From: Panagrolaimus kolymaensis
Lineage: Eukaryota > Nematoda > Chromadorea > Rhabditida > Panagrolaimidae
NCBI GenBank assembly: GCA_028622995.1
Contig: JAJQJQ010000033.1
Span: 868,001-932,000, forward strand
Direction of reading: 5' to 3'
DNA length: 64,000 nucleotides
Under the pieces are notes generated by a model. That model did no database searches, was not told the DNA's origin, and saw only the letters and a list, made by a program, of their open reading frames with translations. The position numbers and the translations under genes were made by a program. Below, in pieces: positions 24,001 to 38,200 of the stretch; position 1 is the first letter of the stretch; every line of letters starts with the position of its first letter.

Positions 24001-26577
24001 ATGACAAGACTAGTGGGAGCTTATCACCATGATTATCGCCGGCCATCAACCTTCGGACTTGCCAGCTCTTCCAGAGACCCCACAATCGACGAAGATTATT
24101 GGTCGACACCTGCGAATCATTCGCCAAAAAATAAACCCACTTTGGAAGATCAATGTTGGTATTTGGGAAAAATTAAACGAATTAATGCTGTAAATTTTCT
24201 TAAAAATAATGGAGATTTTCTTGTTAGAGATTCCATATCAAATCCGGGTGATTATGTTTTGACTGGACTTTGTCGAGGTGAAGTAATGCATTTTGAAATT
24301 CACACAGCTCCAAGTTCTCGTCCACAAACAAATCTTTATTATGTGAGTTTATAGCGAAGTTTTATGTTTGGAAAAATAAAGGCAATCTTTAGTTCGAAGA
24401 CGAACAATTTCGATCTGTCGTGGATTTGATACAATTTTATTACAATCATCGACGCCAAGTAACTGCTAAAAGCCAATTTATTCTTTTGAATCCTGTTAGT
24501 AATATCGACAAGGTTCGTTTTTTACACAAAGCTTTTAAAAGTTATGGTTTTTTTACCAAAAATTATATTTTAGCATGAAACTTCAAATAATAATAAATTT
24601 CAAATGGAAATTGAAGCAACTTATGCTCCGTTTATAAATAAACAAGCTCAACTTTCTGCTCGTTATGACCGTTCATTGAGTCAAACAGCTATGATAAATC
24701 AAGCAAAAAAGAGGTTGAATGGTTCAGAACATGATTTAATGCATTTATTAGCGGCGTCAACTCCAAGTTCATCCAATAATTTACCATCGTCGAAATCATT
24801 TAGTCAATTAACAACTAAAGCTAATGGAAACGAAAGTTCTTCATACAATCAAGGAGTAAAAGTAACAAGTTTTGGAGTGGATGAAAATGATGGGTATTGT
24901 ATTGAAACAACCTTTATTCCACCAAAAAGTTCGCGACCTATTCCTAAATTTCCACCACCAAAATCTCCTATTGCTTTTCCAGAAGATTTAGATGATGTAA
25001 GTTCAGAGTTTATTCACACTTATATGCTTTGGATTTCATTTTAATATTTTTATTATTTTAAAATTAACACACCAATATTTTATTTTTAGTATGATGATCT
25101 TGATTATGAGGCAATGGAAGAAGAGCAAAATCGTCGAGCATCTGTCTCAGCAATGGCTCCGTCGGCTCCAATTCCAACCATTCGATCACCTCCAGCTATT
25201 CCTCCAAAACCCCTTTCACTCAAACAAAAGCGACACTCAGAATTTATTGATTCCACTGAAGTTGAACCCCATTTTTCTGAACCAACTCGAAAACATTCAG
25301 CTCATTCTCTTTTTCAAGCAACAAATGATATAAACGATAATGATCAAGCTGAAGAATCGCTTCCAGCTTACCTCGATCGAACACAAAGTTGTCAAAATTT
25401 AGTTTATCGACAACGAACAAAATCAGGGCGAGAAGTTGCCGAATTGGAGGATGCAACGTTTCGACGATATCCATCTGTAAAAATTGATCCAGCTCCATTA
25501 CTGCCAACAAGATCGAAAGAAAGTCTTTGTTCACTTTCAGCTTTGACAGTGGCGGAAAAGAAAGACGATACACAAGATTATGATGATTTAAAACCTTCTC
25601 ATCAACATGATGAAGGCGATTATGATAGACTTAAAGAGAAAGAACAACAACACCAACAAAAAGCATCCATTCAAAGTCCACCCGAACCCGCGCCTCGACC
25701 AAAAACATTTGCTCAATTAAGAGCAATTTCACAACCACCAAAACAAATTCGACATTTATTAAATTATTTTTCAAGTTTAACAACTGAAAAGCTCTCTCTT
25801 TTAATTACATCAGAAGATATTAAAGTTTTCAATTTAACCCAAAACAACAACAACAATAATAATTCTTCTGATGGTTTAAAAAGATTATTCCTTGCTGAAA
25901 GTCGGCTTCTTCGAGAAGAAGTTCTTGATCGAAATGCTTGCATTCAATTAACCGTAGCAATGACAATTCAAAAAGCATTAAATCCAAAAGATGTTTTAAA
26001 AATTTGGATTCTTACAGCTTCACATTTGCTTCACAAAATTGGAAATGGTTTTGCATTTGGAGCAATTATGGCTGCAGTAATTTCAGAAAGGAAAAAGAGA
26101 CCAAGAATTTTTGCTGAACTTGAAACATCAACAACGTCGCATCTTCGAAATATTACCCCAATTTATGAAGATTTCATCAATGGAAAAATGCCTTCAACTA
26201 TTGCTGGATGCTTTTTGCCATTTATTCAGCCTTTATTACAATTATTCTCAGCATCGGATTATGTTCAAGCAAATAAATTTAAAAATGTTAATGGCAGTGG
26301 GCTTGATAATTTAGGTTAGTTAAAAAAAACCTTTGCAAAAGCCAATAATAAAGAATCAATTTCAGAAGTTTTAAGCAATTTGATCCTCTTGGCTCGTCAT
26401 GTTCTTTTTGATAATAGTGCTAAATTAAATCAAAATATAGAGTCTTCAACGATATCGGGACCAAATCCTTTCTCGACTGAATCTTTAATACATTGCCTTC
26501 TTGCAACTCCGAATTTAACCGAACCAAAAGAATCAGATCGTCGAAAAATTCGACAAATGTTTGAACAAAGCTTTTAA
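24001..26577 (+). CDS. BCAR3/SH2D3 (NSP)-family adaptor: SH2 plus CDC25-like domain
   Basis: Family proteins link tyrosine-phosphorylated receptors to Cas adaptors through an N-terminal SH2 and a C-terminal, catalytically inert CDC25-homology domain. Exons 24001-24342, 24393-24512, 24574-24996, 25090-26314 and 26366-26577 are phase-consistent and give 773 residues. The SH2 (about 51-145) has WYLGKIKR, GDFLVRDS with the phosphotyrosine-binding Arg, and DYVLTGL. A Ser/Pro-rich middle carries polyproline motifs (SPPAIPPKPLS) and DYDDL-like tyrosine sites. The C-terminal domain from about residue 520 has LFLAESRLLREEVLDRNACI and YVQANKF. A TCTTTAG acceptor nine bases before the ATG leaves open further upstream exons. 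Confidence 0.88.
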
Positions 26578-27078
26578 ACATATATTTAAAAAAATTTAAT
26601 TGTAAAAATTTGATTTAAAAAATACATTGTCTAGTCTTTTTATTATTACCTGCGTTATAAAACATTTATTGTATGTGTATTATAATAAAATTGCTTTCAT
26701 TTTTTCCAATGTAACATTGTACAAAAGTTTGATTCAAAAAATTCCTTTAAAAATGGTTGAAAAAAGCTGACGATGAAACACAGTTGCCACCTTATCGCAC
26801 GCAACCTGCGATTGATTCTCGCTGCTCGCTCATCTCTCTCGATTTCCTTCAACAGATCCTAAAAAAAGTTATTCATCGCAACTTTATCATTTTTTGTTAC
26901 AACTTTTTTTGTCTTGATCCTTCTCCATCCAAATCTGACTCCATTTTTATTTATTTATTCGAGCGTGTTTTTTTACCTCTGTTATATCAGACTCTTTGGC
27001 GTGTATTTGAATCTTTTATTTATGTTCTTATTATAGGTAATACGCTTGCTCGCATCGACTGAATTGCTGTAATCAAAA
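26578..27078. other. Intergenic; 5' leader of eEF1B
   Basis: Holds the 3' end of the adaptor gene and a pyrimidine-rich stretch. A TTATTATAG acceptor-like site near 27027-27035, about 43 bases before the eEF1B ATG, could be a trans-splice site. Confidence 0.5.
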
Positions 27079-27907
27079 ATGGTCTTCAATCCTGAAACTG
27101 CTATCACCATCAACGCTGGTATTCCAGCTGAATGCAAGCAATTCAACGATTATCTTGCTACACGTTCTTATGTTGATGGCTATGAACCTTCTTCACGCGA
27201 TGCTGCTCTTTATACTCACTTCAAGAAAGAAATAAATGCTGCTCAATTCTCTCATGTTGCTCGCTGGCATGCTCATATCGCTTCATTTTCTGATTCTGAA
27301 CGTGAAAAGTAAGCTATTATCTACTTTTTTATATTAACTATATAATGTAAACTTTTTTAGATGGACTGGTGTCGCAGCTCCTTCAACATCAACACCTGCT
27401 ACTCCTAAAGGAAATAACGCTGCTGCTCCTCAAGGCGGTAATGCTCCTGCTCCTACCGCTCCCGCTGGTGGTGATGATGATTTCGATCTCTTCGGATCCG
27501 AAGAAGAAGATGATGAAGAAAAGCAACGCCTCACAAAAGAACGTCTCAAAGCTTATGCAGAAAAGAAATCTAAGAAGCCAGGTCTCATTGCCAAGTCAAA
27601 CATCATTTACGACGTAAAACCATGGGATGATCAAATCAAAATCGAGGATATTGAAAAAGCTGTTCGTGAAATTCAAATGGATGGTCTCGTCTGGGGTGCT
27701 TCCAAGAAAGTTCCTGTTGCCTTTGGTCTTAACAAGCTTCAAGTAAGTCCACTTTAACATTTCTGGAAAACATTAATCATCTTTTTTTTTCAGATCTGCT
27801 GTGTCGTAGAAGATAACAAAGTCTCAAGTGATGCCCTTGAAGAAGCAATCTGTGATTTCGAAGATCTCGTCCAATCCGTCGATGTCGTCGCTTTCAACAA
27901 AGTTTAA
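27079..27907 (+). CDS. Elongation factor 1-beta (eEF1B beta)
   Basis: Guanine nucleotide exchange factor that recharges eEF1A with GTP. Exons 27079-27308, 27361-27742 and 27794-27907 give 241 residues. The N-terminal third is a GST-C-like domain ([20 protein letters not shown]). A Pro/Ala linker follows, then the conserved acidic [16 protein letters not shown] patch. The exchange domain has [43 protein letters not shown] and the C-terminal VDVVAFNKV. All are canonical. Confidence 0.96.
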
Positions 27908-30396
27908 TTTCTTTGTGATTTTATTATTGTTATATCGTATTATACTGTCAAATAAAATTTTTAATTATGTGTATATTGTTGGATTTAGAATGTTTTGTTA
28001 AGGTATTTTGGACATTGGCATTATGAGGTATTGACATCAAACAGAATATGCGTATTAATTTTTTGGTCTTACTGTTAAACTGTTATTAAGTTCCTTAAAA
28101 ACTAGGTTAACTATCTTATAGGAGTGCAAGCGTTCTTATTATTTTCGGATCATTCAATTAACTTCTGGTTTTTCAAGCTTGAAATCATTTTAGTTGAGAT
28201 TGGTAATCAAAGTCAATATGGCATAAGTAACTGCGATTAATTAAATGCCTTTCTACTGTAACCATGTTTGTGTAACATACAAACATCCCCATCCTTTCAT
28301 ATTTTTTGTGATGGGCTAAAAGCAAAATTATTTGTAAAATAAAGTCAAATAAAACTTTTTATTCCAGCATAATAGTTTGATACCATAACATCCGGAATCA
28401 AAGCGCGTTTTATGTACAAAAGAATGATGATGGACTTTGATTTTTGTAACAGACCGATTTAAAGTGGATTGGGTGCGAGACTGTTTAGACATAATTTTTT
28501 TTTTCAATCTTGTACATATTCCATAAACACACACATTTTTGCCTTATTTTGCAATTGTGTTTTGTTTTATTGTCACAGTGTCTTATTGAATGAAACAAGA
28601 GAAAAGCGATGGGTGCAACTTAAAGCACGATTAATCACAATTTAACGGCGTGTTTCTGCAATGGTGTTTTGTTTTCTTTTCGAGCAATGAACAAGCCACA
28701 TGGCAAGAAGTTTTTTGCGATACAATTACATATACCCACGCTGCTTTTTGTCTACGTAATTTTTTTTAATGCTTTTTGCATAAACTTTTCGATGTAAAAA
28801 GTTAGGATATGATATTGACTTTTTTTACTGTAACTTTTATTTTATCATCGTTCATGGACTTAGGTTTGTTGAAAGATTTTCTTGATTTTTTGTTGTGCGT
28901 TTTTTAAATATTTTTTAAATTTATTTCTTTGCAAGTTGCAACGTTCTTTTTTTAAACTTTTTATCATTTTGATGAGAGAAAATTTCTTTGATAAAGTTTT
29001 CCTCAAAAGTCGTAAATTCTTTTCATCCATAAACATTTAAAAGTGTTAAAATTAACACTTATCTATCGAGGCATTTTCAAAAGCTGTCTATAAATAAAAC
29101 AAAGAAATTTTAATATGATGAGAATTTACGTTTTTTGTTTAATAGGTGGTGTTATTCCGCGTTGAGAAGTAAATTTATTTTTAGGGAATTTATAGGCTTT
29201 ATCGTTTTTTTAAAGATGTTGGAATTTGAATAAGCGCAATCGATAAGTAGGGTCAAAAGCATGATTCTTTTATTGATTTTTTCAATTTCGATTTGTGATT
29301 CATATGTTTAAATATTTTTTGGGTGTGCACAGATAAGGAGGACTATACCACCTTCATAAAAAATTTTTTTTCTTACTTTGAATAAAAAAGTTTTGTTGAA
29401 AGCTGCAAAAGGTAAATAACTTTTATTATCTTAGTTTGCTCTAACATGTTTTTCCCTAAAAGTAAATGAATAGTCTATCTCACTTTTGAAAGAATCCATG
29501 TTTATTTCCTTTAACAGAAGGTGGAATTTCAAGTTCTATTATTTATTGGAGAAAGAAAGACCTGAACTTTGTGCATGTTACGTTACATTACATATACGTT
29601 AAATCAACGCCCGTTGTTAAGTAAACATTTGAAGGCGAAGGATTCTATTTTACTTTCAATATAACTCTTTACTTTTCTTCCTATGTTTGGTTTCAGAGTT
29701 CACAAATAACAGGAGAAGAAGAAGAACATCTGTTTTAGAAAAGACTTAACGCAACAAACAAAAAAAAGATTATTTGGAAATTTTTTTGCATGATTTCTTT
29801 TTTCTTTTTCTTACGTTTCTGGAATTGGAATGATTTCTTTTATTTCATGCTTTTATTTTAAGTCATTCCAAGGTCTTTAAAGAATTGCTTTAGCGCTTTG
29901 AACCTTAGATTTCGAGATTGCAAATATTCTTGGTAAACGCGTTTATTAGGAATAAATTTTTCTTACGTTAATCTTGGTAAAATCTAAAACATGTTCGTTT
30001 TTGTTGTAAGATACACATTTGCATGGTATTTGTTTTTTCCCTCGGCTAAACCTCATCACCAAGTTTCAAATCATATCTCTCATTTTCCTCCATATTTAAT
30101 AAGTTTTTTATTTGCGTCAACAATTTTTTTTTCTTCAGAATGCATCCCTTTCGAACGCCCAAAAGTTGTAATTGCATTTATTACAGCTGTTTTTTTCTTC
30201 TCATTTTTATTTCGTCTTCATTTTTTAGTTTGAAGGCCAACCAATCCTATTGCAATGGCATAAATGTAATTGCCTTTTTTCCCAAGCATTTTTTTTTATA
30301 TATTTCCATTCCTTTTCGATGCAACTCAATGCTGCCAATCCTAAATATTTTTTTCTTTCTCTCTTTTTGTTTGCTTTTCTTCTTTTCTTCTTCCAT

Positions 30397-30428
30397 TTTG
30401 AAAGTTTGAAAGTTTGAAAGTTTGAAAG
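30397..30428. repeat. Tandem repeat (TTTGAAAG)x4
   Basis: Four perfect head-to-tail copies of an 8-bp unit inside the gene desert. Confidence 0.9.
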
Positions 30429-33400
30429 TAGGGTTCTTAAAAATTTATATTGCCTACATTTTAACGCTACTTCATGTATGTAACCATAGATTATCATTAA
30501 CCTAAAAATTTCAACGATTGCTTGGAAAAATAAGCTTGCACATTTGTGAAATTAACATTGTGACAACATTTTTTTGACGAAACATTTTAAAATCTTTGAG
30601 CATTGTGAACCAAAATAAACAGGGGTTTGATTAAATTTTATTTGAATTAAAAAGTCCTTTCTCGTAGAAGCAATTGTAAAACCCATATTTATTGTAATTA
30701 AATTATTTAAAAAAGAAAATATTTTAAAATTTTACTCTTAATAAATTAATCTCTGAAATATTACTTGGATATTTTTTAAGATAAACAAGCTTTTATAAAT
30801 TTTTATACAACCAATAAATTTCTATTTTTGCCACAAATTTTTAGAAGCCATAAAAATAAAAGAATAAAAAGCACCTGAAATTGTTTTGGTCTTTTTTCTT
30901 TGTATGTATGTTTCCATGGAAGTCCTTCAAATGAAAGAGGGTGATTTCGCCATAGTTATTTAAAAAATAAAAAAAGCTTTAACAAAACAGAAAAAATACA
31001 AAATGCTTGTTTTTGTTGTTGCTGCTGCGTGTGTTTCGTTTTTTTATTGTTTGTATTTTCTCTAATTTTTCGTTAGCGTAAAACTTTTAGACTCAACAAC
31101 AAAAATTTGTAAGTTAGAGTGCGTTGAAATAATAATTAATTTAAAGCTTATTTTTTTGTAATTTGAGATTGTTTTTTTGGTTTCAGCAGATATTTTATTT
31201 TCAGGAAGCCCCTTTCTATCAGATTTCCTGAAATTAAAGTCCTATCTAATCTCTGTAACAAAAATATTGTTTGAATTTCTAAACTTGTTTTTCTTTCTCA
31301 AAAATAAGAACTTTTACCTTAAAATTTTTATGAAATCGACTATTTTTTAAAATTTACGAAAAAATGAGATAATTAACTTAAACAATTAGCTGGTCCATGG
31401 AAGAGCCACCAACGAACTAACCAAATTTGACCTTCAATTATATTTTTTTAATAATTTTTTACTTTACTCTTTTATTATTTTAAAAATTATCTCTTTTATT
31501 CTAGAAATCAAAATATCTTTTAATTAAATGTTTAACAATTTTTTGTTCTTTATTTCCTCGCTTTTCATAGTTTATTATTTTTTTATTTTGAGGCAAGCTT
31601 TTGTCCAGTTTTTTTTTCTCCTTCTGTCTCGTCTTTCCTTTTGAATTCTATCAAAGTGAATAAAAAATGGTTTTGCACTCAATTTTTTTTTTCGCTTCCT
31701 CTCTTAAAAAAAATAACGTTGAATGTCCACTTTCAGTTTCTTTTTTTCCTTGTTGCTGCTGTTGCATGCTTCGTTATTGAGAAGTAAGAGCGAAAGACGA
31801 AGAGAGGAGACTGCTTTTTTTTCTCGGATGTCCTCGATGGTTTTTGTGTCTCGATTGATTTACAAAAGAATTTATACTTTTTTTTGCTTCAATTTTTTTG
31901 TTGTTGTAGGAAATGAGGGATGGTTTTCAATCGATATTTTGCAAAAACGATAAAAGCTTTTAAAATCATCTTATTTGATCATTTAACGAAAGAGGAAAAA
32001 ATAAAATTTCTGGGCGGTCTAAATTTGATTTTGGTAGCTCATGTGCAAAAGCACCGGAAACATTGTTCCCCGATTTGTGAACTCTCACCTTGTTTTATGT
32101 ATCATTAAAAATGATGGGTTAAAAACATCATATTTAAAGCGGCTCATAGACGCTAATATCGCTCATTTTTACACCCATTTTGTTAACCATTTGCTTTCCT
32201 AAAATTTTCGCGTTTTCTTTCTCTAATATTTATAAATCATCATAGTTTTTTTGGTTTTGATTAAAATTTTTAACATCTTGCTTATCATATACCTGTCTAG
32301 TTAATTTTTTACTCCCTTCAATTACATATAATTGTTTTGTTAGTTTATAGGCTCAAAAAGAAGCTTTGTAAATAGACTTCTGAAAGAAAACAAAAAAACA
32401 ACTTATCCAAAAATTTACTGCCCTCTTCTTGGTGGTCGATGGCGTCGACTCTCAATTTCCTCTTTAATTTTGTTTTTTTATTTTTTGCAAATGCGTCATT
32501 CCAACTTTTTTCTCCTTCTTTTTTTTTTGTTTTGCCAAAATAAGTTTTATTCCGCTCTGTTTTTTTAATATTATTTTCTAATAAACTTAGAGATGGAAAC
32601 TTCGTTTAAATATGTTTTTTAAGTTTAAAAAAAGGCGAGAAGGAAAGCATCTTTCTCATTTTTTCTTCCCGAAAAAAGGCAATCCTTTTTTATTTTGCCT
32701 TCGCACATACACATAGGGAAAAAACGTTTTTTTGTCACCTTAAAAAAATCATAGACGAAGAATTTATACGTCATCGTTATGTGTGTAATGTAAACTTGTG
32801 CTTCATGGATCTTTTTTTATTTAACACATCTATGTATTTGTGCTTTTTCTCCTTCGATTTACTTTTTTTCCTGTGTTGATGATTCATAAATTATAAATTC
32901 AGGAGGTTAGAAAATAAAAATATCGCGCTATTCTTCGAGCGTACTTTGTGCTTCACTTCATTCTTTTTCTGTGTTATACATATATTTTGTTTTGATTCAC
33001 AATGGTATTTGTTTTCCCCAAAGCTTCATTTGTGTCTATCTCTATGTATCTTAAACACCCCCATTGGGACTATTGAGGCACAACATTTTTGTTTCATCAT
33101 TTCAAAAGGCGCCAAAATTTCTTCTGCATCTTACAAGATTTTTAATAGTTTTTTGGACTCTCAAAAAATTAATTCGAAAAGCTTTTTTTAGAGTCTCCAA
33201 GAAGAGGCGACATGTTATGATAAGAACTAATTGAAATAGTTTTTTTTTTTATTGTAGCGTTTCTCACGTCATACATACATTTATATGCAATCACATAATC
33301 GAAATAATTTAAGCGTGTTTATCTTGCGTTTTTTTTTTGTTGAAGGGAGTAAATATTTAAAAAATGAGTAATACATTCATGCTTTCTAACCTTTATTTAT

Positions 33401-33625
33401 TTCTTCTGCAATTTTTATGTTTGCAAAAAGAAGCATAGAAAAAACTCGGCAAATGATGAAGCATTGTTGTCACTGCCGCCGCTGCCTTAGACCCTTCATC
33501 TTTCTTCTTTTCCTCGTCCTCTAATAAAAGGAACATCAAAAATAAAGTTTCCAAGTTTATTTAAGAAAACTCTTATATCATTTTCTTCGATCTTTAAAAG
33601 ACTGAAGTCGTCGGGGCTCGCTCCT

Positions 33626-33713
33626 TTAGATGACTTCCTTTAGAGGATGACTGACCGAGTGACCTTTCCAGCAGCTAATCGAGTCGCCGCCACTTTCACG
33701 ATTTTTTCCAGGA
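33626..33713 (-). other. Orphan terminal exon candidate in gene desert
   Basis: On the minus strand an ACTAATCCAG acceptor is followed by 28 open codons (including RESGGDSISCWKGHSVSH) and a TAA. The segment is GC-rich relative to its surroundings and reads like a protein tail. No upstream partner exon was established. Confidence 0.3.
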
Positions 33714-35268
33714 CTGGATTAGTATTAAAAAAACGAGGTGTTTTACGTGGTATTTTTTTATTGTTGTTGTTACGTATTTTTTGTGCATTAATTTTTTATG
33801 CATGAATTCCCTAGTTTTATTGTCATCTTTCTCCCAGGACAACAACAAAAGCTTCTTCATTTTCTATTGGACTCTTTTTTTGGAGGATAAATATTTAGGA
33901 AAAAGAGGATGTGTTACCACATTTCATTTACATTAAAAGTTCTCTTTTATATTTGTTTTTTGTTTTGTTGAAAAATTAAATAAATTTTTTACAATGCCAA
34001 AAATAAACCAAAAGGAAAGTCAAAGATTGTGATTTTCTCACTAAAGGCATGTCATAAAAATCTCCAACTTTGAGCCCTAAATGTGTCAACTTTATGACTC
34101 ATATCCTTGTAGCCACGCACAATTCGCAACTTTTATTTTTATATTTTTAGCAGAAAAAATACACAAAAAGAAACTTTCAAACAAAGCAAAGAAAAAACAC
34201 ACATAGAAAGAAACCGCAGCTAATTGCAATTCCTTGGTTATTTTCCTATGTTCTCTAAGTTTTTTTGTGTTCCTTTTTTTTATTCTCTTTCCGCCCTTTC
34301 AGTCACTTGTCTTTTTTATTTGATGGCCTGCTTGCTTGTCTGCCAAATGCCACTGGCAAAGCAGCAGAGACTTTTTTTATTCTCGCGCAAAAAAAATAAA
34401 GAAGAATGTTTGTTTCCTTTTCCTCCAAAAGCTGTGTTTGTTTGCGATTCTTTTTTTGCTTCGATGCTTTTCTTTCTTCAAAAAATGCATAAAATTTTAA
34501 AAAATATCCTTAAATTTAAAGCTCTAAATTTGCATATGAGTTTCTATGTTTTGTTTTTCATTGACTTTCATTCAATCTCGTTTTTTATTTGAAACCATAA
34601 AACATATGTTTTCAATTCTTTTTTTATTCAGCGAGCTTTTTTGTGAGATATATTTTTTGCATCATGTTATTTTCTTTTTTTGCGCAATAGTATTTTTAAC
34701 CGGCCCATTTTAATACATAAATAAACTGGCCAATCGCCAAATCGATTATTTTTCCTTTTCTTTTTAACGGACAAATGGTTAATGATATCCAATGACCTTT
34801 TTATGGGATTCCTTCGGAAACAAAATTATTTTCAAAATTCTATATCAAATTTCTTAAACCTTTTTGCCTTTGTTCCAACCAGCTAAGGTTAAAGTCTTAC
34901 AATTTAAGAAAAAAATATTTTAAGATTTGATCTCATTCCCTCACCAAAAAAAAATATACCCGATTTTTAAGGTTTTCAATCATTTTTTTTTTTCGCGCTT
35001 TCTTCTTTGACGATCATAAAAAAAAGGGAGACCGAATAATGTTTTCACTCATTTTTCACACTCGATATTAAACGTTTCAAAAAAAAAGAAAGATTCAAAA
35101 CATATTTTATTATTATATGTACATATTTTTGTTTACAGAAAATCATTCCCGCCAGTGGCAGTGTGATTCATCAATAAAATTATTTTCAAACAATAGGGTC
35201 CAAATATATCTGCAGCGACTTCTTTTTATTTTATTCCATTTTTGGTTAAGCTGCATTGAAGCCATATT

Positions 35269-38200
35269 ATGCGGGTTAAATTTAATGTTGTGAAATTAAA
35301 TATTTTATTATTACAATTAAGTGCCATTATTATAATATTTAATAAATCAATATGGGTTAAGTCAACAACATTTGAAGCAGCATCAGAAGATCAAATGCGA
35401 GAAATGCTTGAAAGTCACAAAGAAGATCTTCAATCTCTTCCGCGAGGTTGTTCAATGCGAGGAATTTGTGGACGAAAAGGGCATTTATCTCAAAATTGTG
35501 CCAATCCATCATATGCTGTTCCAACAAATATTTCGGATGCAACTGATTTAATGCAACTTTGTCCTCGATTATTTACTGATGGTATGCATTTTTTTACTCT
35601 TTTAAAACTTAAAATTGAAATTTTCCTTACCAGAGGATTATTCTCCATTTTTTCTTATTATAATTCTAGAAACCTTTCAATTTTTTAAAGCCATTTTACT
35701 TTTTTGATGACAGAATTGAATCTGACTTTAAACTACAAAAAGTATTAATCTCGTTGTTTCTATTAGTGACGCTCTGTGCAAATAAACAAGAGAACAAAAT
35801 AAAAAACACTAGGGGTTGTTGAAACTTATGTATTTTTTGAAGACGAGAAAACAAAACTAAAAAAAGCTAATTTCAAATTGGTTTATGATGCAATGTTTAA
35901 ATCCTTAAAAAATACGTCTAGAAATTTCCAAAAATCAAAAGATAAAACTCAAATTTGCAAAATAGCGAATTTATTATTCTCATTATTTATAGGTCCAATT
36001 CAACCATTATGTTGTGATAAAGATCAACAAGAAGTATTGAAGCAACAAATGAATATTGCAAGAGATTTTTTATCTCGTTGTCCAGCATGTTATTCCAATT
36101 TTGTGCATTTTTGGTGTACCTTTGCATGCTCAGTAAAACAAAAACAATTTGTTACGATTAAATCAGAAAAAGTCGATATATTTTCAACCACGTACTCAGG
36201 TGAACGTGAATCATATGCCACTGATGTTGATGTTTTCATGTCAAAAAATTATGCAGAAAAGATTTTTGAATCTTGTAAAGAAGTCAAATTTTCAAATGGT
36301 TATGCATTGGATGCACTTTGTGGCCAATCCCAACGAACATGTGATTACAAAAAATGGTTTAATTTTATGGGGCAAGTCTCTTTTTTATTCTTGTTTTGAA
36401 GCCCATCTTACATTTTTTTACATTACAGTCGTTATGATGGCCAAAATGTTCCATTTAATATTAATTTCCATTTTACCAACAATGGAAGTTCATTTTGGCA
36501 AGGAAAGCAAATGATTACTCCATTGATTGAACGAACATATGCTTGCAACGAAGCATCCGATCAATCCACGGAAGCATGTTCATGTAATGATTGTGAAAAT
36601 ATGTGTAAAAATGATAAAGTTTATCCTTCAATTGAAGAACGAAGTTGGAGTTATGATGATTCGGTGAAATGTAATAAAATTGGAGCTGAATGTCGTGTAG
36701 CTTCAATGGAATGCATGTCTGGACTTTCATTGATTGCAGGAGGTGCATTGGCTGCAGTTTTAATGGGTTCCATCGTAGTTTATTATTGCATGGGACGATC
36801 AACTGAAATTGATATTGGTGACGTGTCTTCCATTTCGGGTGCAACTATTCCAGTGCCACCTGGTTGCATTCCTCCAACCCCCATTCTTGTAACCCATGAA
36901 GATTGTGGAAAAGGTAAAAGAAAAAAGATTCCATATCAAATTGATGAACTTTTAATTAAATGGAGTCAAAGCTATGGAAGATATGCCATGGATCACACAA
37001 AAAAACTTTTATGTGGAAGTCTTTTGGTTGCATTGCTTTGTTCAGCTGGACTTTTCCAAATTCGAACTACCACAGATCCCGTTGAGCTTTGGTCCAATTC
37101 TGAATCTCGACTTCGACAAGAAAAAACTTTTTTTGATAAAACTTTCAAGTAAGTTAATTTCTTAAACCATTGTAGATTTTATTACAAAATTCTTACTCTT
37201 GCATAATCTTTATTTATTTTTTAAGGCCATTCCATCGTGTGGCGCAATTAATAATTTATCCTCGAGATCAAAAATTTGTGCTTCTTCCAAACATTTCAAA
37301 AAGCAACTTTGATGATTATTTTGGTCCAATTTATAATCGAACATTCCTTGAAGAAGTTTTTAAACTTTATCGTGATCTCATCGATATGGAAGTTTACTCC
37401 GCTGATTTTAAAAAGAAGATCATATTGAATGATATTTGTTATAAGCCATTGCATCCAGATAATAAAAATTGTGCAATTATGTCCCTTTTTAATTATTTCC
37501 AAGTTCGTTTATTTCTAAAAACTAAAGCTTTAATCAAAAAACTTTGAATAAGGAAAAAATTTATTTTAGAATAATATGGAACATCTCAATAAAACTCAAG
37601 AAGATGAAGAAGGAATGTATACGTTTGATTATAGCGCACATTTACAACAATGCTTTGGTGGACCAATGTCAATGCAAACAGTACTAAATTTGAGTTGTTT
37701 TGGTGAATTTGGTGGTCCAGTGGAACCTTATGTAGTTTTGGGAGATTTCAACAAAACCAATGATTACAATTCAGCTCGAGGCTTAGTCATAACTTTTTTG
37801 CTTGAAAATCATATGAACAAAGATTTAAATAAAAAAGCTGCCGAATGGGAAAAAGCTTATGTTGAAAAATTGAAAAAGCATAAAAATCAACATTATTATT
37901 TTTCGTTTATGACTGAAAGATCCATTGAAGTAAGTAAAAAATTAATTATCATAGTTGTCATTCTTTCATTTTTAATTTTAGGATGAAATTGATCGAGCTT
38001 CATCATCTGATAAAATTACCGTAATTATTTCATATCTTTTTATGTTTATTTATGTTGCCTTTGCTCTTGGACAATATCGAGTTAGCGAAAATCAACTTGG
38101 ATCGTTATTCGTTAATTCTAAATTTACCCTTGGCATTGTTGGAGTTATTGTGGTGGCTTTATCGGTTACATCTTCAATAGGAGTTTTTGCCTTTTATGGT

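Larger units (their letters stand above)
27908..35268. other. Gene desert, 7.4 kb
   Basis: AT-rich sequence with long T and A tracts and many stop codons. The ORFs are T-run artefacts. A 4-copy TTTGAAAG repeat at 30397-30428 and minus-strand exon-like islands near 32415-32465 and 33410-33713 are the only structured parts I see. It may hold distal regulatory DNA or large introns of an unresolved minus-strand gene. Confidence 0.5.
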
